Source: a virus. Taken from it: a DNA stretch of 23,759 nucleotides. Shown here one piece after another: positions 1-6,814 of the stretch (its first letter is position 1; the number at the start of each line of letters is the position of its first letter). The position numbers were made by a program, and so were the translations under genes. The notes under the pieces were generated by a model that was not told the DNA's origin, did no database searches, and worked only from the letters and a program-made list of their open reading frames with translations. Where the stretch lies: IMG/VR virus record IMGVR_UViG_3300034103_002886, positions 1 through 23,759 of that record; one strand, written 5' to 3'.

Positions 1-1
1 A

Positions 2-286
2 TCTACTCTCACTTTTACGCCAACAGCTACGGTCACTTTAACACCAACAGCTACGGTCACTTTAACGCCAACAGCTACGGTCACGTTAACACCAACAGCT
101 ACGGTCACTTTAACGCCAACAGCTACGGTCACGTTAACACCAACAGCTACTCCTACGCCAACATCCACATCAGTACCTATGCTTTCTTATGAAAGAAGCT
201 CAGACGCTCCAATTAGCACAGATCAAAATTGGGGTATATTAAGATCAGTTATTCCAATTAATATACAAGGGTGGGGTGAATCATGA
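2..286 (+). CDS. C-terminal part of a Thr/Pro-repeat protein (5' end outside window)
   Basis: An open frame runs from the window edge to the TGA at 284-286, giving 94 residues of a C-terminus; its start codon lies outside the window. Residues 6-49 are a low-complexity tract of TPTATVTL octapeptides that ends in a TPTPTSTS-like linker. A roughly 40-residue non-repetitive tail follows, ending in WGES. Thr/Pro tracts of this kind usually act as extended linkers in surface or virion proteins, but the functional part of this one is not visible. The stop overlaps the protease start (ATGA at 283-286), so the two genes are probably translationally coupled and work in the same structure. Assignment as a virion or tail protein is inference from that neighbour. 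Confidence 0.75.
   Translation, partial: STLTFTPTATVTLTPTATVTLTPTATVTLTPTATVTLTPTATVTLTPTATPTPTSTSVPMLSYERSSDAPISTDQNWGILRSVIPINIQGWGES
17..148 (+). repeat. 24-bp in-frame tandem repeat coding for TPTATVTL
   Basis: There are five full 24-bp copies (17-136) and a partial sixth (137-148). Copies differ only at the third base of two Thr codons: the first codon alternates ACG/ACA and the seventh is ACT or ACG. Copies 2-5 therefore form a 48-bp higher-order unit. The array is in frame with the partial gene and visibly richer in G+C than the surroundings. Near-identity at synonymous sites points to recent expansion by slippage or unequal recombination. Confidence 0.92.
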
Positions 287-2820
287 AAAAATATACTATA
301 GTTTTAAAAAATATTTCTGACAAAGAACAATTTCAATCTGAACTTATAGGAATTTCATCATTAGAGTATGTTCCTAACAGAGAATGTAATATTGAAGATA
401 TTAAATATTCAAGATGTTTATTTTCAGAATTAACCGATGAAGAGGCTTCTCTATTAAAAAATGATAATAGAGTTAGCGATATAAAAATTACAGCACCAAC
501 TATTTTAAAACCAGCCGTATTTACTTCTGAAAGTCTATTACCATCAAAAATATTATTTCAATCACAATCAAATACAGACAATATTAAAATACAAGCACTA
601 TCTCAACAAGCAAATATAGAAAATATTCCTGATGGTAGTGGTGTTGATGTTGTTATTGTGGATGGAATAATTACAGGAAAACCAGGTATGAGTTTTGATG
701 AAGTAGATATACATCCAGAATTATTAGACATGAATGGCAATTCTAGAGTAGAGTTGGTAAACTGGAATGCATATGTTAATGAACCATCATCATATCCATA
801 TGAAGCTATTTTAGAATCAGTATCTCAAAGAGACAATAATCCTCACGGATTACATGTTGCTGGAACAGCATGTGGAACAACATTAGGTTGGGCGAAAAAC
901 AGTAAAATATATAATATTTCTCCTTATACAGGCCCACTTGGCTATCAATATCTATCAGCTATAACAAATTGGCATTTATCAAAAGGAAATTCTAGACCAA
1001 CAATTACTAATCATAGCTATGGTGTTAGTTATCCTCTTTACGATATCAGATATATTACTAAAATTATAGGCAGCGGAATAGAATATGTTGCTCCAAGAGA
1101 AACAGAACAAGCCGTAGCAGAGGCTGTAATAAACCAAAATGGTCAAATTCAATCGTTTAATATTGTTAATTCTGGATCTGGTTATACTAATAATCCAGAT
1201 ATATCATATAATGGTGGTGGTGGAGATGAGGCCTTAGTAATAATGGCTAGCGGAACAGTAAAGGAGATAACAGTTACTGATATAGGGTCTGGATATAGTC
1301 AAAATAGTCCACCAAATATTATATTTTCTCAGCCTTTGGCAGGAGTAACAGCATCTGGTATCTGTACGGTTAACTCTAATGGCAATATAGATAGTATCAA
1401 AATAACAGAATGGGGTAGTGGATATGATCAGCCACCAACTATAACTTTTGATGACCCTGTTTCTGGAACAACAGCAACAGCAACAGCAATAATTGGTTCT
1501 AATTTTATTAAATCCATACAAATACTAAATAGTGCTCCTGGGATTGCGAGAGACATCTTTAAAATATTTAATGATCCTCCGTTTATTATATTAAGTGGAG
1601 GAGATTGTGTTAAAGATGCATTATGGACCATTTCAAATGATAATGGAGAATATGATAATTATTGTGGTATTGGCTCTCTTAATGGACCTGATGACTATTC
1701 TAGGATTGTTAATGGTCTATATGTTATAGCTACAAAAAAGACTAACATTAATTCAACTAGTTTTAAATATACTTTATTAGGAGGACAATATAATTCTATC
1801 CCTAATATATCATTTAGATATTCATATGGACCTCATTCTGGAATATCAGGGCCAGCAGCTAGAACAACAGTAGATGGAGGAAAAGTTTCTAGTATTATAC
1901 CATTGTGGGTACAAGATCCTTCTATGGCTGATCCATCTTATGGATGGTTTACTTCTCCACCACAAGTTTATATAACAAATGGAGGTGGATTTAGCGAAGA
2001 ATTTTTAGATAATTGGGGAATTATTTTTTATAAAATATCAATTCCTGGAGAACCAACATGGGGATTATTTTTTCCTACTTATGTTTACCAGGCTCCTGCC
2101 AGAGACATAGTGATGGATTCATTAATAGAGGACATGATAGAAGCAGATGTTGTGGTTGTTGCAGCTGCTGGTAATAGTTTCTATGATATACGAATTCCTA
2201 CTTCTGATAATTATAATTTCACCATAGAAGCAAATTTATGTAATCTACAAAAAGAAAATCCATCGATCCCATATGAAGACAGTACAACATTTGCAGGTTT
2301 CCTTCCAGGAACTAATTATATAAATCTATATCCTGGACAGCCATGGGGAGATAATATCTATAATTTTTTTCCATTTCAAGGAAGTAGTCCAGGATCAGCT
2401 AGTGGAGTTATTACTGTTGGTTCTATGTCTTATGAATGTTGTCCTGAGATTAAATCTTCTTTTAGTAATTCAGGAAAAAGAATAGATATATATGCTCCTG
2501 GTAGTCAAATCTTATCATCTGCTTTTTATAATGCCCAGTCATTTGGTGGTAACTCTTTTTTTTGTAATCATCCAAAGGACAATAGATTCGGTATGTCAAA
2601 ATTAAGCGGAACAAGTATGGCTAGTCCTCAGGTATGTGGTGCCATAGCAAGTTATTTAACAGAAGGTAATGTACAGAGATCAGGTAATATAGTAGAACAA
2701 GTTACACAATGGATTAAAGATAATAGTATACCAACATTATCTAATGGATCTTTTCCTCATGATCTACACGAAGGTACAAATAAAATTTTATATTTTCCTA
2801 ATATAACAGTACGATACTGA
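283..2820 (+). CDS. Subtilisin-like (S8) serine protease with phage-type beta-repeat insert
   Basis: This 845-residue protein has a complete subtilase active site: Asp127 (VDVVIVDG), His188 (PHGLHVAG), oxyanion Asn631 (VVAAAGN) and Ser778 (SGTSMASPQ). Residues 1-72 resemble an I9-type propeptide (YTIVLK start; [15 protein letters not shown] near its end), suggesting autoprocessing. No signal peptide is seen. The Asn motif normally lies some tens of residues after the SYG strand (244-247); here about 350 residues intervene. That insert holds three GSGY repeats (298, 335, 378) and a degenerate one at 263, a pattern seen in phage tail and fibre proteins. Inference: it is a virion-associated protease that acts on tail proteins or host-surface proteins. 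The start overlaps the upstream stop, and the sequence just before it is G-rich (GGGTGGGG). Protease identity is firm; its target is unknown. Confidence 0.93.
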   Translation: MKKYTIVLKNISDKEQFQSELIGISSLEYVPNRECNIEDIKYSRCLFSELTDEEASLLKNDNRVSDIKITAPTILKPAVFTSESLLPSKILFQSQSNTDNIKIQALSQQANIENIPDGSGVDVVIVDGIITGKPGMSFDEVDIHPELLDMNGNSRVELVNWNAYVNEPSSYPYEAILESVSQRDNNPHGLHVAGTACGTTLGWAKNSKIYNISPYTGPLGYQYLSAITNWHLSKGNSRPTITNHSYGVSYPLYDIRYITKIIGSGIEYVAPRETEQAVAEAVINQNGQIQSFNIVNSGSGYTNNPDISYNGGGGDEALVIMASGTVKEITVTDIGSGYSQNSPPNIIFSQPLAGVTASGICTVNSNGNIDSIKITEWGSGYDQPPTITFDDPVSGTTATATAIIGSNFIKSIQILNSAPGIARDIFKIFNDPPFIILSGGDCVKDALWTISNDNGEYDNYCGIGSLNGPDDYSRIVNGLYVIATKKTNINSTSFKYTLLGGQYNSIPNISFRYSYGPHSGISGPAARTTVDGGKVSSIIPLWVQDPSMADPSYGWFTSPPQVYITNGGGFSEEFLDNWGIIFYKISIPGEPTWGLFFPTYVYQAPARDIVMDSLIEDMIEADVVVVAAAGNSFYDIRIPTSDNYNFTIEANLCNLQKENPSIPYEDSTTFAGFLPGTNYINLYPGQPWGDNIYNFFPFQGSSPGSASGVITVGSMSYECCPEIKSSFSNSGKRIDIYAPGSQILSSAFYNAQSFGGNSFFCNHPKDNRFGMSKLSGTSMASPQVCGAIASYLTEGNVQRSGNIVEQVTQWIKDNSIPTLSNGSFPHDLHEGTNKILYFPNITVRY

Positions 2821-2842
2821 TAGCATATAAAAGAAATAAAAA

Positions 2843-2870
2843 AAGCGATTACCCAAAAGAGCAATCGCTT
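2843..2870 (-). terminator. Intrinsic terminator for the minus-strand cassette
   Basis: Read on the minus strand, AAGCGATT pairs with AATCGCTT. The inner GCTC/GGGT also pair through two G-U wobbles, giving a 12-bp stem with a UUUU tetraloop followed by a run of seven U. On the plus strand the wobbles become A-C mismatches and the U-run is lost, so the element is directional. It lies between the convergent ends of the protease gene and the minus-strand operon. Confidence 0.85.
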
Positions 2871-2899
2871 AATTTATATAATTATAATAGATTATTTTT

Positions 2900-3211
2900 T
2901 TAATAATTTATCCAATTATTGAAACTATAAGGATAATAAATATCGTATCTATCAATAGGATAAACAATCTGAGATCCATAATAAACACTAATTGGCCTAT
3001 ATTCCACTCTATTTTCTATAACAGGAACCATTCTAACATTTTGAGTTAATACTGGACTATAATAATAGCCATAATAATTATAATATGTTGGATGTCCACT
3101 ATAAACAATAGTTTGCTGAGGAATAACAGGATATTGTTGAACATTTTTATGTTGGCACCAATTAGCCCCACAACAACACAGCATTAATAAGAACAATAAT
3201 ATATACTTCAT
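2900..3211 (-). CDS. Small exported tyrosine-rich protein
   Basis: This is a 103-residue protein of unrecognised family. It opens with a Lys and a hydrophobic stretch (residues 4-16, ILLFLLMLCCCGA), a likely signal peptide or N-terminal anchor. The three Cys recall a lipoprotein signal, but no clean lipobox is present. About 19 of 103 residues are Tyr, including YYNYYGYYY, with many Pro and Val; there is no catalytic signature. It is the second gene of a two-gene minus-strand operon, its ATG overlapping the upstream stop by 4 bases, and is followed by a dedicated terminator. A cell-envelope role, such as blocking superinfection, is inference from the exported nature and moron-like setting. 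Confidence 0.75.
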   Translation of the reverse strand: MKYILLFLLMLCCCGANWCQHKNVQQYPVIPQQTIVYSGHPTYYNYYGYYYSPVLTQNVRMVPVIENRVEYRPISVYYGSQIVYPIDRYDIYYPYSFNNWINY

Positions 3212-3444
3212 GCTTCTACCACATCATTTGATACTGGCACAGTGTTGGTTGAAATTATCTTCTTTGGACGGCCTCTGCTCTTTTTCAGAGAAAGTTTGCG
3301 TCTTTGGCGACGAACCATAGCGGTGCTTATATTTTGTCCTGTCATTTGACTTAGCTTTGACGCTAAAGCCTCATCACATAGTATACCATGATTACTTTGA
3401 ATAAAATCTAATTCTACATTTGACCATTTTTTATAATTAGCCAT
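3208..3444 (-). CDS. Small DNA-binding protein, SANT/Myb-like helices plus AT-hook
   Basis: This is a 78-residue basic protein. Residues 5-50 look like a three-helix DNA-binding fold: an opening Trp7 followed by VELDFIQSNHG, a second helix around 25-34, and a basic third helix ending VRRQRRKL. Residues 56-62 (SRGRPKK) match the AT-hook core RGRP, which binds the minor groove of AT-rich DNA. A good ribosome site (AAAGGAACAG) lies just upstream of the ATG. It is the first gene of the minus-strand operon and is transcribed away from the main operon from a shared divergent promoter carrying a palindrome (3484-3508). It is therefore a natural candidate for an autoregulator. The family assignment is by eye and the target site is inferred. 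Confidence 0.8.
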   Translation of the reverse strand: MANYKKWSNVELDFIQSNHGILCDEALASKLSQMTGQNISTAMVRRQRRKLSLKKSRGRPKKIISTNTVPVSNDVVEA

Positions 3445-3468
3445 AAATCTGTTCCTTTTGTCTATATA

Positions 3469-3496
3469 TTGACTAAAAACGTATCAACCTTATTAT
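3469..3496 (+). promoter_or_regulatory. Probable promoter of the rightward operon
   Basis: TTGACT (3469-3474) is followed after 16 bases by TATTAT (3491-3496), five of six matches to each sigma-70 consensus box. TATACT at 3494-3499 is an alternative -10 with a 19-base spacer. Transcription would start near 3503, just upstream of the ribosome site AAGGAG (3521-3526) of the first rightward gene. Confidence 0.6.
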
Positions 3497-3508
3497 ACTA
3501 AAGGTTGA
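3484..3508. promoter_or_regulatory. Palindromic candidate operator in the divergent promoter
   Basis: Perfect 8-bp inverted arms TCAACCTT (3484-3491) and AAGGTTGA (3501-3508) flank a 9-base AT-only-but-one spacer. The spacer contains TATAAT on the minus strand and TATTAT/TATACT-like elements on the plus strand. A protein bound here would cover both -10 regions. The divergent AT-hook protein is the obvious candidate ligand, by inference only. Confidence 0.6.
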
Positions 3509-3522
3509 CAAGTTTCGTGCAA
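3492..3522 (-). promoter_or_regulatory. Probable promoter of the minus-strand cassette
   Basis: On the minus strand 3497-3492 reads TATAAT, a perfect -10 box. The best -35 candidate is TTGCAC (3522-3517) at 19 bases, which is weak, so the promoter may need an activator or a non-standard sigma factor. It is placed correctly for the DNA-binding protein that starts at 3444. Confidence 0.5.
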
Positions 3523-3531
3523 GGAGTTTTT

Positions 3532-3687
3532 ATGACAAAAGAACAAATTAATCTTATTAATTCTGTTTTGGATATCAAAGCATCTGGTTGTGATGTTTCT
3601 GATCGTGCTATTGCAGCAGATTTAACTTTACCAGAAGGCAAACCCATAGTAGAATTATTAAATGAGCAAAAAGAAAAAAATAGATAA
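3532..3687 (+). CDS. Small protein of unknown function, first gene of rightward operon
   Basis: This is a 51-residue protein of unrecognised family, mostly helical in look. It has a middle SDRAIAADLTLPEG segment that could be part of a helix-turn-helix, but is too short to classify. The ATG at 3532 is chosen over an in-frame TTG at 3505 because AAGGAG (3521-3526) sits 5 bases upstream of it and the TTG has no ribosome site. It is the first gene after the divergent promoter, and its 3' end overlaps the sigma gene by 26 bases, which suggests coupled translation. A leader or regulatory role is possible but unsupported. Confidence 0.7.
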   Translation: MTKEQINLINSVLDIKASGCDVSDRAIAADLTLPEGKPIVELLNEQKEKNR

Positions 3688-4300
3688 TAAAGTTTCAGAA
3701 GAAGATTTTTTAAGAGTATTAGATAATATAGGCAAAAGACTAGCCCATAAATTTCGTTTTGGATATCACGATATTGAAGATATGAAACAGCAAGCGGCTA
3801 TTTTTGCTTTGGAAGGTTTAGAAAAATATGATAATACAAGACCATTAGAAAATTTCTTATGGACGCATGTAAGAAACAGATTGTTTAATTACAAAAGAAA
3901 TAACTATCAAAGACCAGATATTCCTTGTTTATCATGTCCACTATACGATCCTAACTATAAAGTCTCAAAAAATCAATGTTCTAAATATGCAAACAAAGAT
4001 GATTGTGATTTATATTCCACATGGGCAACTCGAAATATTGCCAAAAAGAATATTATGCAACCATCGTATATAGAGTATGATATTAGTAATAATAAAAATT
4101 TTGACTCTAAAATGCAGAATAATGAGATAATAAAATTATTAGACGAAAATATAGAACCAGAATTTAGAGAAAGCTATTTAAGACTTAAGCACGGAGAAAA
4201 AATTCCTAAACAGCAACTTAAAAAATTACAAAGTCATATAGAGCTAATAATAGGAGAGGATAAATGTCAAGAAATATTCCCAAAAAACGAGGACAACTAA
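3662..4300 (+). CDS. Phage RNA polymerase sigma factor (sigma-70 family, divergent)
   Basis: In this 212-residue protein, residues 20-80 follow sigma region 2: a helix with GKRLAHKF, an acidic DIEDMKQQA, then LEKYDNTRPLENFLW and a basic NRLFNYKRNN. These are the core-polymerase and -10 binding parts. Four cysteines at 89, 92, 106 and 115 (spacing C-X2-C-X13-C-X8-C) form a possible zinc site where a housekeeping sigma would continue to region 3. Residues around 156-200 could be a reduced region 4. Such factors redirect host RNA polymerase to middle or late phage promoters, and the shared AGTGTATAAT sites before the portal and fibre genes are candidate targets. No clear ribosome site lies upstream, so coupling to the 51-residue gene is likely. 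It overlaps the next gene by 37 bases. Confidence 0.75.
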   Translation: MSKKKKIDNKVSEEDFLRVLDNIGKRLAHKFRFGYHDIEDMKQQAAIFALEGLEKYDNTRPLENFLWTHVRNRLFNYKRNNYQRPDIPCLSCPLYDPNYKVSKNQCSKYANKDDCDLYSTWATRNIAKKNIMQPSYIEYDISNNKNFDSKMQNNEIIKLLDENIEPEFRESYLRLKHGEKIPKQQLKKLQSHIELIIGEDKCQEIFPKNEDN

Positions 4301-5076
4301 GTCTAGAAGAAGAAAAATTTATAAGAGAAAATATTATAGTTCTATCTGTTGAGGAAATAGCTGAAAATCTAAATAGAAATATTGATCCTATAAATAGATA
4401 TATAAAAGAAAATAATATAACAGCTAGTGAGAACGCTAAAGACCTTGAGATACTAAAAAGGAAATTACATACAAAAACTTTTTGGCACGAAATTACTAGA
4501 CAATTTGATAGTGATACTGGAGAATTAGCATATTTTGAAGATACATGGATAGGTCTAATCCAGCAGTTTAGGGAAGACGTTTTACCAGCAGAAGAACTTC
4601 AGATTAAACAATTTATCACTATAGATATTCTTATTAATCGCAGTATGAAAGAAAGAAAAAGACACATTGCCGAAACTGATAAATTACAACAATTAGTAGA
4701 CAAAGAATATGAAAAACCAGAAGATCAAAGAGATATACCAAGATTAGCCAACTTAGAGACACAATTAAGTTTTGCAAGAAATAGCATAGCAAATTATACA
4801 AATGAATATACTAAATTATTAAATGAACAACAAAAAATTAGCAAGGACCTTAAAGCTACCAGAGAGCAAAGAATAAAAAGAATAGAAGATGGTAAAAGTT
4901 CTTGGATAGGATTAATACGTATGTTAGAAGACGAAACCATCAGAGAAAAAGAAGGTAGAGAAATGGAGATACTCTCTATCGCAACAGAAAAAAATAAAAA
5001 GAAATTAGAAGAATATCATCAATATCAAGATGGTATTATAGATCAACCATTTTTAACACCAGATAGTATACAATGA
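4264..5076 (+). CDS. HTH and coiled-coil protein, possible small terminase subunit
   Basis: This is a 270-residue highly charged protein. Residues 12-50 form a probable helix-turn-helix (LSLEEEKFI, then SVEEIAENLNR and a third helix INRYIKEN). A long region (about 140-250) rich in Glu, Lys and Gln with heptad-like spacing is probably coiled coil. DNA-binding N-terminus plus oligomerising middle is the design of small terminase subunits, which recognise the packaging site, and a large terminase lies downstream in the same operon. Against this, four other genes intervene and the protein is long for a small subunit; a transcription or structural role is equally open. AGGAGAGG (4252-4259) precedes the ATG, inside the sigma gene's end. 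Confidence 0.6.
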   Translation: MSRNIPKKRGQLSLEEEKFIRENIIVLSVEEIAENLNRNIDPINRYIKENNITASENAKDLEILKRKLHTKTFWHEITRQFDSDTGELAYFEDTWIGLIQQFREDVLPAEELQIKQFITIDILINRSMKERKRHIAETDKLQQLVDKEYEKPEDQRDIPRLANLETQLSFARNSIANYTNEYTKLLNEQQKISKDLKATREQRIKRIEDGKSSWIGLIRMLEDETIREKEGREMEILSIATEKNKKKLEEYHQYQDGIIDQPFLTPDSIQ

Positions 5077-6065
5077 CTAAAACAGCAGCCATAACAGGAA
5101 TAACTGGACAGGACGGAAGTTATTTAGCTGAACTATTAATAAATAGTGGATATAATATTGTAGGATTATATAGAAGAAGCAGTAACTCTAATTTCCAAAG
5201 GATTAAACATTTACTTGATAATAAAAAATTAATATTGCAAGAATTTGATATTACTGATCCTTCAGATTGTGTTGACATTATAACTAAACACAGACCACAT
5301 CATTTTTACAATTTGGCAGCACAAAGTCATGTTGCTACAAGCTTCAAACAACCAACAACAACATTTGAAATTAATACAATTGGAGTAATTAATATATTAG
5401 AAAATATTAGAAAGTTTTCATCAACAACTAGATTTTATCAAGCTAGTACAAGCGAAATGTTTGGATCTAATTATATTTTAAATGATGATGGAGAAAAATA
5501 CCAAAACGAAAATACTGGATTTTTACCACAAAGTCCATATGCTGTTTCTAAATTATCTAGTCATAGGATGATACAAATATACAGAGAAGCTTATGGGCTA
5601 TATGCTACTAGTGGTATTTTATTTAATCACGAAAGTCCACGACGCGGAGAAAATTTTGTTACTAGAAAAATTACTAAGTATATAGGCCAACTAGTTAACA
5701 AAAAAACAACTGAAAAATTAAAATTAGGAAATATTAAAGTTGTAAGAGATTGGGGTCATGCCAAGGATTATGTGCTTGCTATGAGGTTAATGCTGTCTCA
5801 TGGTAATCCTGATGATTTTGTTATTAGCACAGGATACTCTCACACTGTTGAATCTTTTCTTGAGCATGCTTTTAAATGTGTTAATTTAAATTATTTGAAT
5901 CATATAGAAATTGACCATAATCTTTACCGACCAATGGAGGTTGAGTTTTGCAGAGGAGACTCAACAAAAGCCAAGAATATTTTAGGATGGCAACCCAAAA
6001 TATCATTTGAGCAACTTGTAGAAGATATGGTTTTTTCAGATATAGAGAATACTAGACATGAATAG
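5073..6065 (+). CDS. gmd: GDP-mannose 4,6-dehydratase
   Basis: This is a 330-residue extended short-chain dehydrogenase that converts GDP-mannose to GDP-4-keto-6-deoxymannose, the precursor of fucose, rhamnose, perosamine and related sugars. The NADP-binding loop is TGITGQDGSYL (8-18). The catalytic set is Thr126 and Glu128 (ASTSEM), Tyr156 and Lys160 (SPYAVSK). The family signature NHESPRRGENFVTRKI (185-200) and VRDWGHAKDYV (223-233) are present. It is slightly shorter than bacterial homologues (about 340-370). It starts at an ATGA overlap with the upstream gene and overlaps the HNH gene by 8 bases, so it is part of the operon and not a loose insert. The second-step reductase is absent here. 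It would act in the host cytoplasm to change O-antigen, capsule or virion glycan supply; the end sugar is unknown. Confidence 0.93.
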   Translation: MTKTAAITGITGQDGSYLAELLINSGYNIVGLYRRSSNSNFQRIKHLLDNKKLILQEFDITDPSDCVDIITKHRPHHFYNLAAQSHVATSFKQPTTTFEINTIGVINILENIRKFSSTTRFYQASTSEMFGSNYILNDDGEKYQNENTGFLPQSPYAVSKLSSHRMIQIYREAYGLYATSGILFNHESPRRGENFVTRKITKYIGQLVNKKTTEKLKLGNIKVVRDWGHAKDYVLAMRLMLSHGNPDDFVISTGYSHTVESFLEHAFKCVNLNYLNHIEIDHNLYRPMEVEFCRGDSTKAKNILGWQPKISFEQLVEDMVFSDIENTRHE

Positions 6066-6333
6066 AGATTTTAATGATCCTAGTTACAAACGATGGAGAC
6101 AAGAAGTATATAAAAGAGATAATTTTAAATGTCAATGGCCGAATTGTACTCTTAAAAGAAAACTTAATGCTCATCATATAAAAACATGGGCACATAATAT
6201 TGGTTTAAGATTTAATACTGATAATGGTATAACTTTATGTTCATATCATCATAAACTAATTAAAGGATTAGAAGATATATACGAATCTGTATTTTTAAAA
6301 ATAGTAGCGAGTAAAAAACATGGTAAATCATAA
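6058..6333 (+). CDS. HNH endonuclease
   Basis: This compact 91-residue HNH nuclease has a zinc site made by Cys25 and Cys30 (CQWPNC) with Cys61 and His64. The catalytic core has His39-His40 (AHHI), Asn56 (NGITLC) and His65. The order C-X4-C, HH, N, C-X2-HH is that of free-standing HNH enzymes, which make single- or double-strand DNA cuts. Small HNH proteins encoded beside terminases (for example HK97 gp74) are known to assist packaging. Here the terminase is about 1 kb downstream in the same operon, so that role is plausible. A homing endonuclease role is less likely because the gene is embedded by overlaps on both sides (8 and 14 bases). Confidence 0.9.
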   Translation: MNRDFNDPSYKRWRQEVYKRDNFKCQWPNCTLKRKLNAHHIKTWAHNIGLRFNTDNGITLCSYHHKLIKGLEDIYESVFLKIVASKKHGKS

Positions 6334-6814
6334 TGATTTTGTAATAATTGTAGATACTAGAGAACAACAACCATGGGATTTTCCACATCATGCTATTGCT
6401 AATAGAAAATTAGATACGGGAGATTATAGTATAGAAGGATTAGAAAACATAGTTTGTATAGAAAGAAAAAAAAGCGCTAGTGAATTTGCTAATAATATTG
6501 TAGAAAGCAGATTTGCAGATGTTATATCAAGATTAGAAAATATTAAATATGCTTTTTTATTAATGGAATTTGATTTAGAAGATTTGTTGATTTATCCTAT
6601 AGGAAGTAGTGTTCCTAAAAAAATGTGGGATAAAATTAAAATAACACCAGCTTTTTTGATTAAAAATATTTTGGAGTTGCAGATTAATCATAATATCATA
6701 GTATATTTCTGTGGCGATTCGTCTAATGCTCAAAAAATGGCAGAGTACATACTTAAAAAAATCTATTATATAGAAGAAATTGTTAAAAAAAAGGAGAAAA
6801 AGGATGAAACTTAA
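6320..6814 (+). CDS. ERCC4/XPF-type nuclease
   Basis: This 164-residue single-domain protein has the ERCC4 nuclease motifs: Asp12 and Glu15 in VDTREQQPW, Gly34-Asp35 in TGDYSI, and Glu48-Arg49-Lys50 in CIERKK. The usual closing Asp of the ERKxxxD motif is not at its expected place; Glu55 in SASEF probably replaces it. XPF/MUS81-type enzymes cut branched DNA, flaps or junctions. No helix-hairpin-helix dimerisation domain follows, unlike the eukaryotic enzymes. It sits between the HNH gene and the unknown gene before the terminase. Inference: it resolves replication intermediates before packaging. The lysine-rich C-terminus (VKKKEKK) overlaps the ribosome site of the next gene. Confidence 0.87.
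   Translation: MVNHNDFVIIVDTREQQPWDFPHHAIANRKLDTGDYSIEGLENIVCIERKKSASEFANNIVESRFADVISRLENIKYAFLLMEFDLEDLLIYPIGSSVPKKMWDKIKITPAFLIKNILELQINHNIIVYFCGDSSNAQKMAEYILKKIYYIEEIVKKKEKKDET

Noticed and set aside
17-148. CRISPR-like short direct repeats
   Set aside because: The copies are contiguous with no spacers, are an exact multiple of three, and encode an octapeptide in an open frame.
2900-3211. Lipoprotein assignment for the Tyr-rich protein
   Set aside because: The Cys run after the hydrophobic stretch lacks the usual small residue at -1 and suitable -3/-2 residues, so only a general export signal is claimed.
3505-3531. TTG start extending the 51-residue protein by nine residues
   Set aside because: The TTG lies within the operator palindrome at the probable transcription start and has no ribosome site, while ATG 3532 has AAGGAG 5 bases upstream.
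3661-3690. A-rich tract at the 51-residue gene/sigma gene overlap as a programmed frameshift site
   Set aside because: The sigma gene is in the +1 frame and the A-run would favour -1 slippage; a good ATG in the overlap explains the arrangement.
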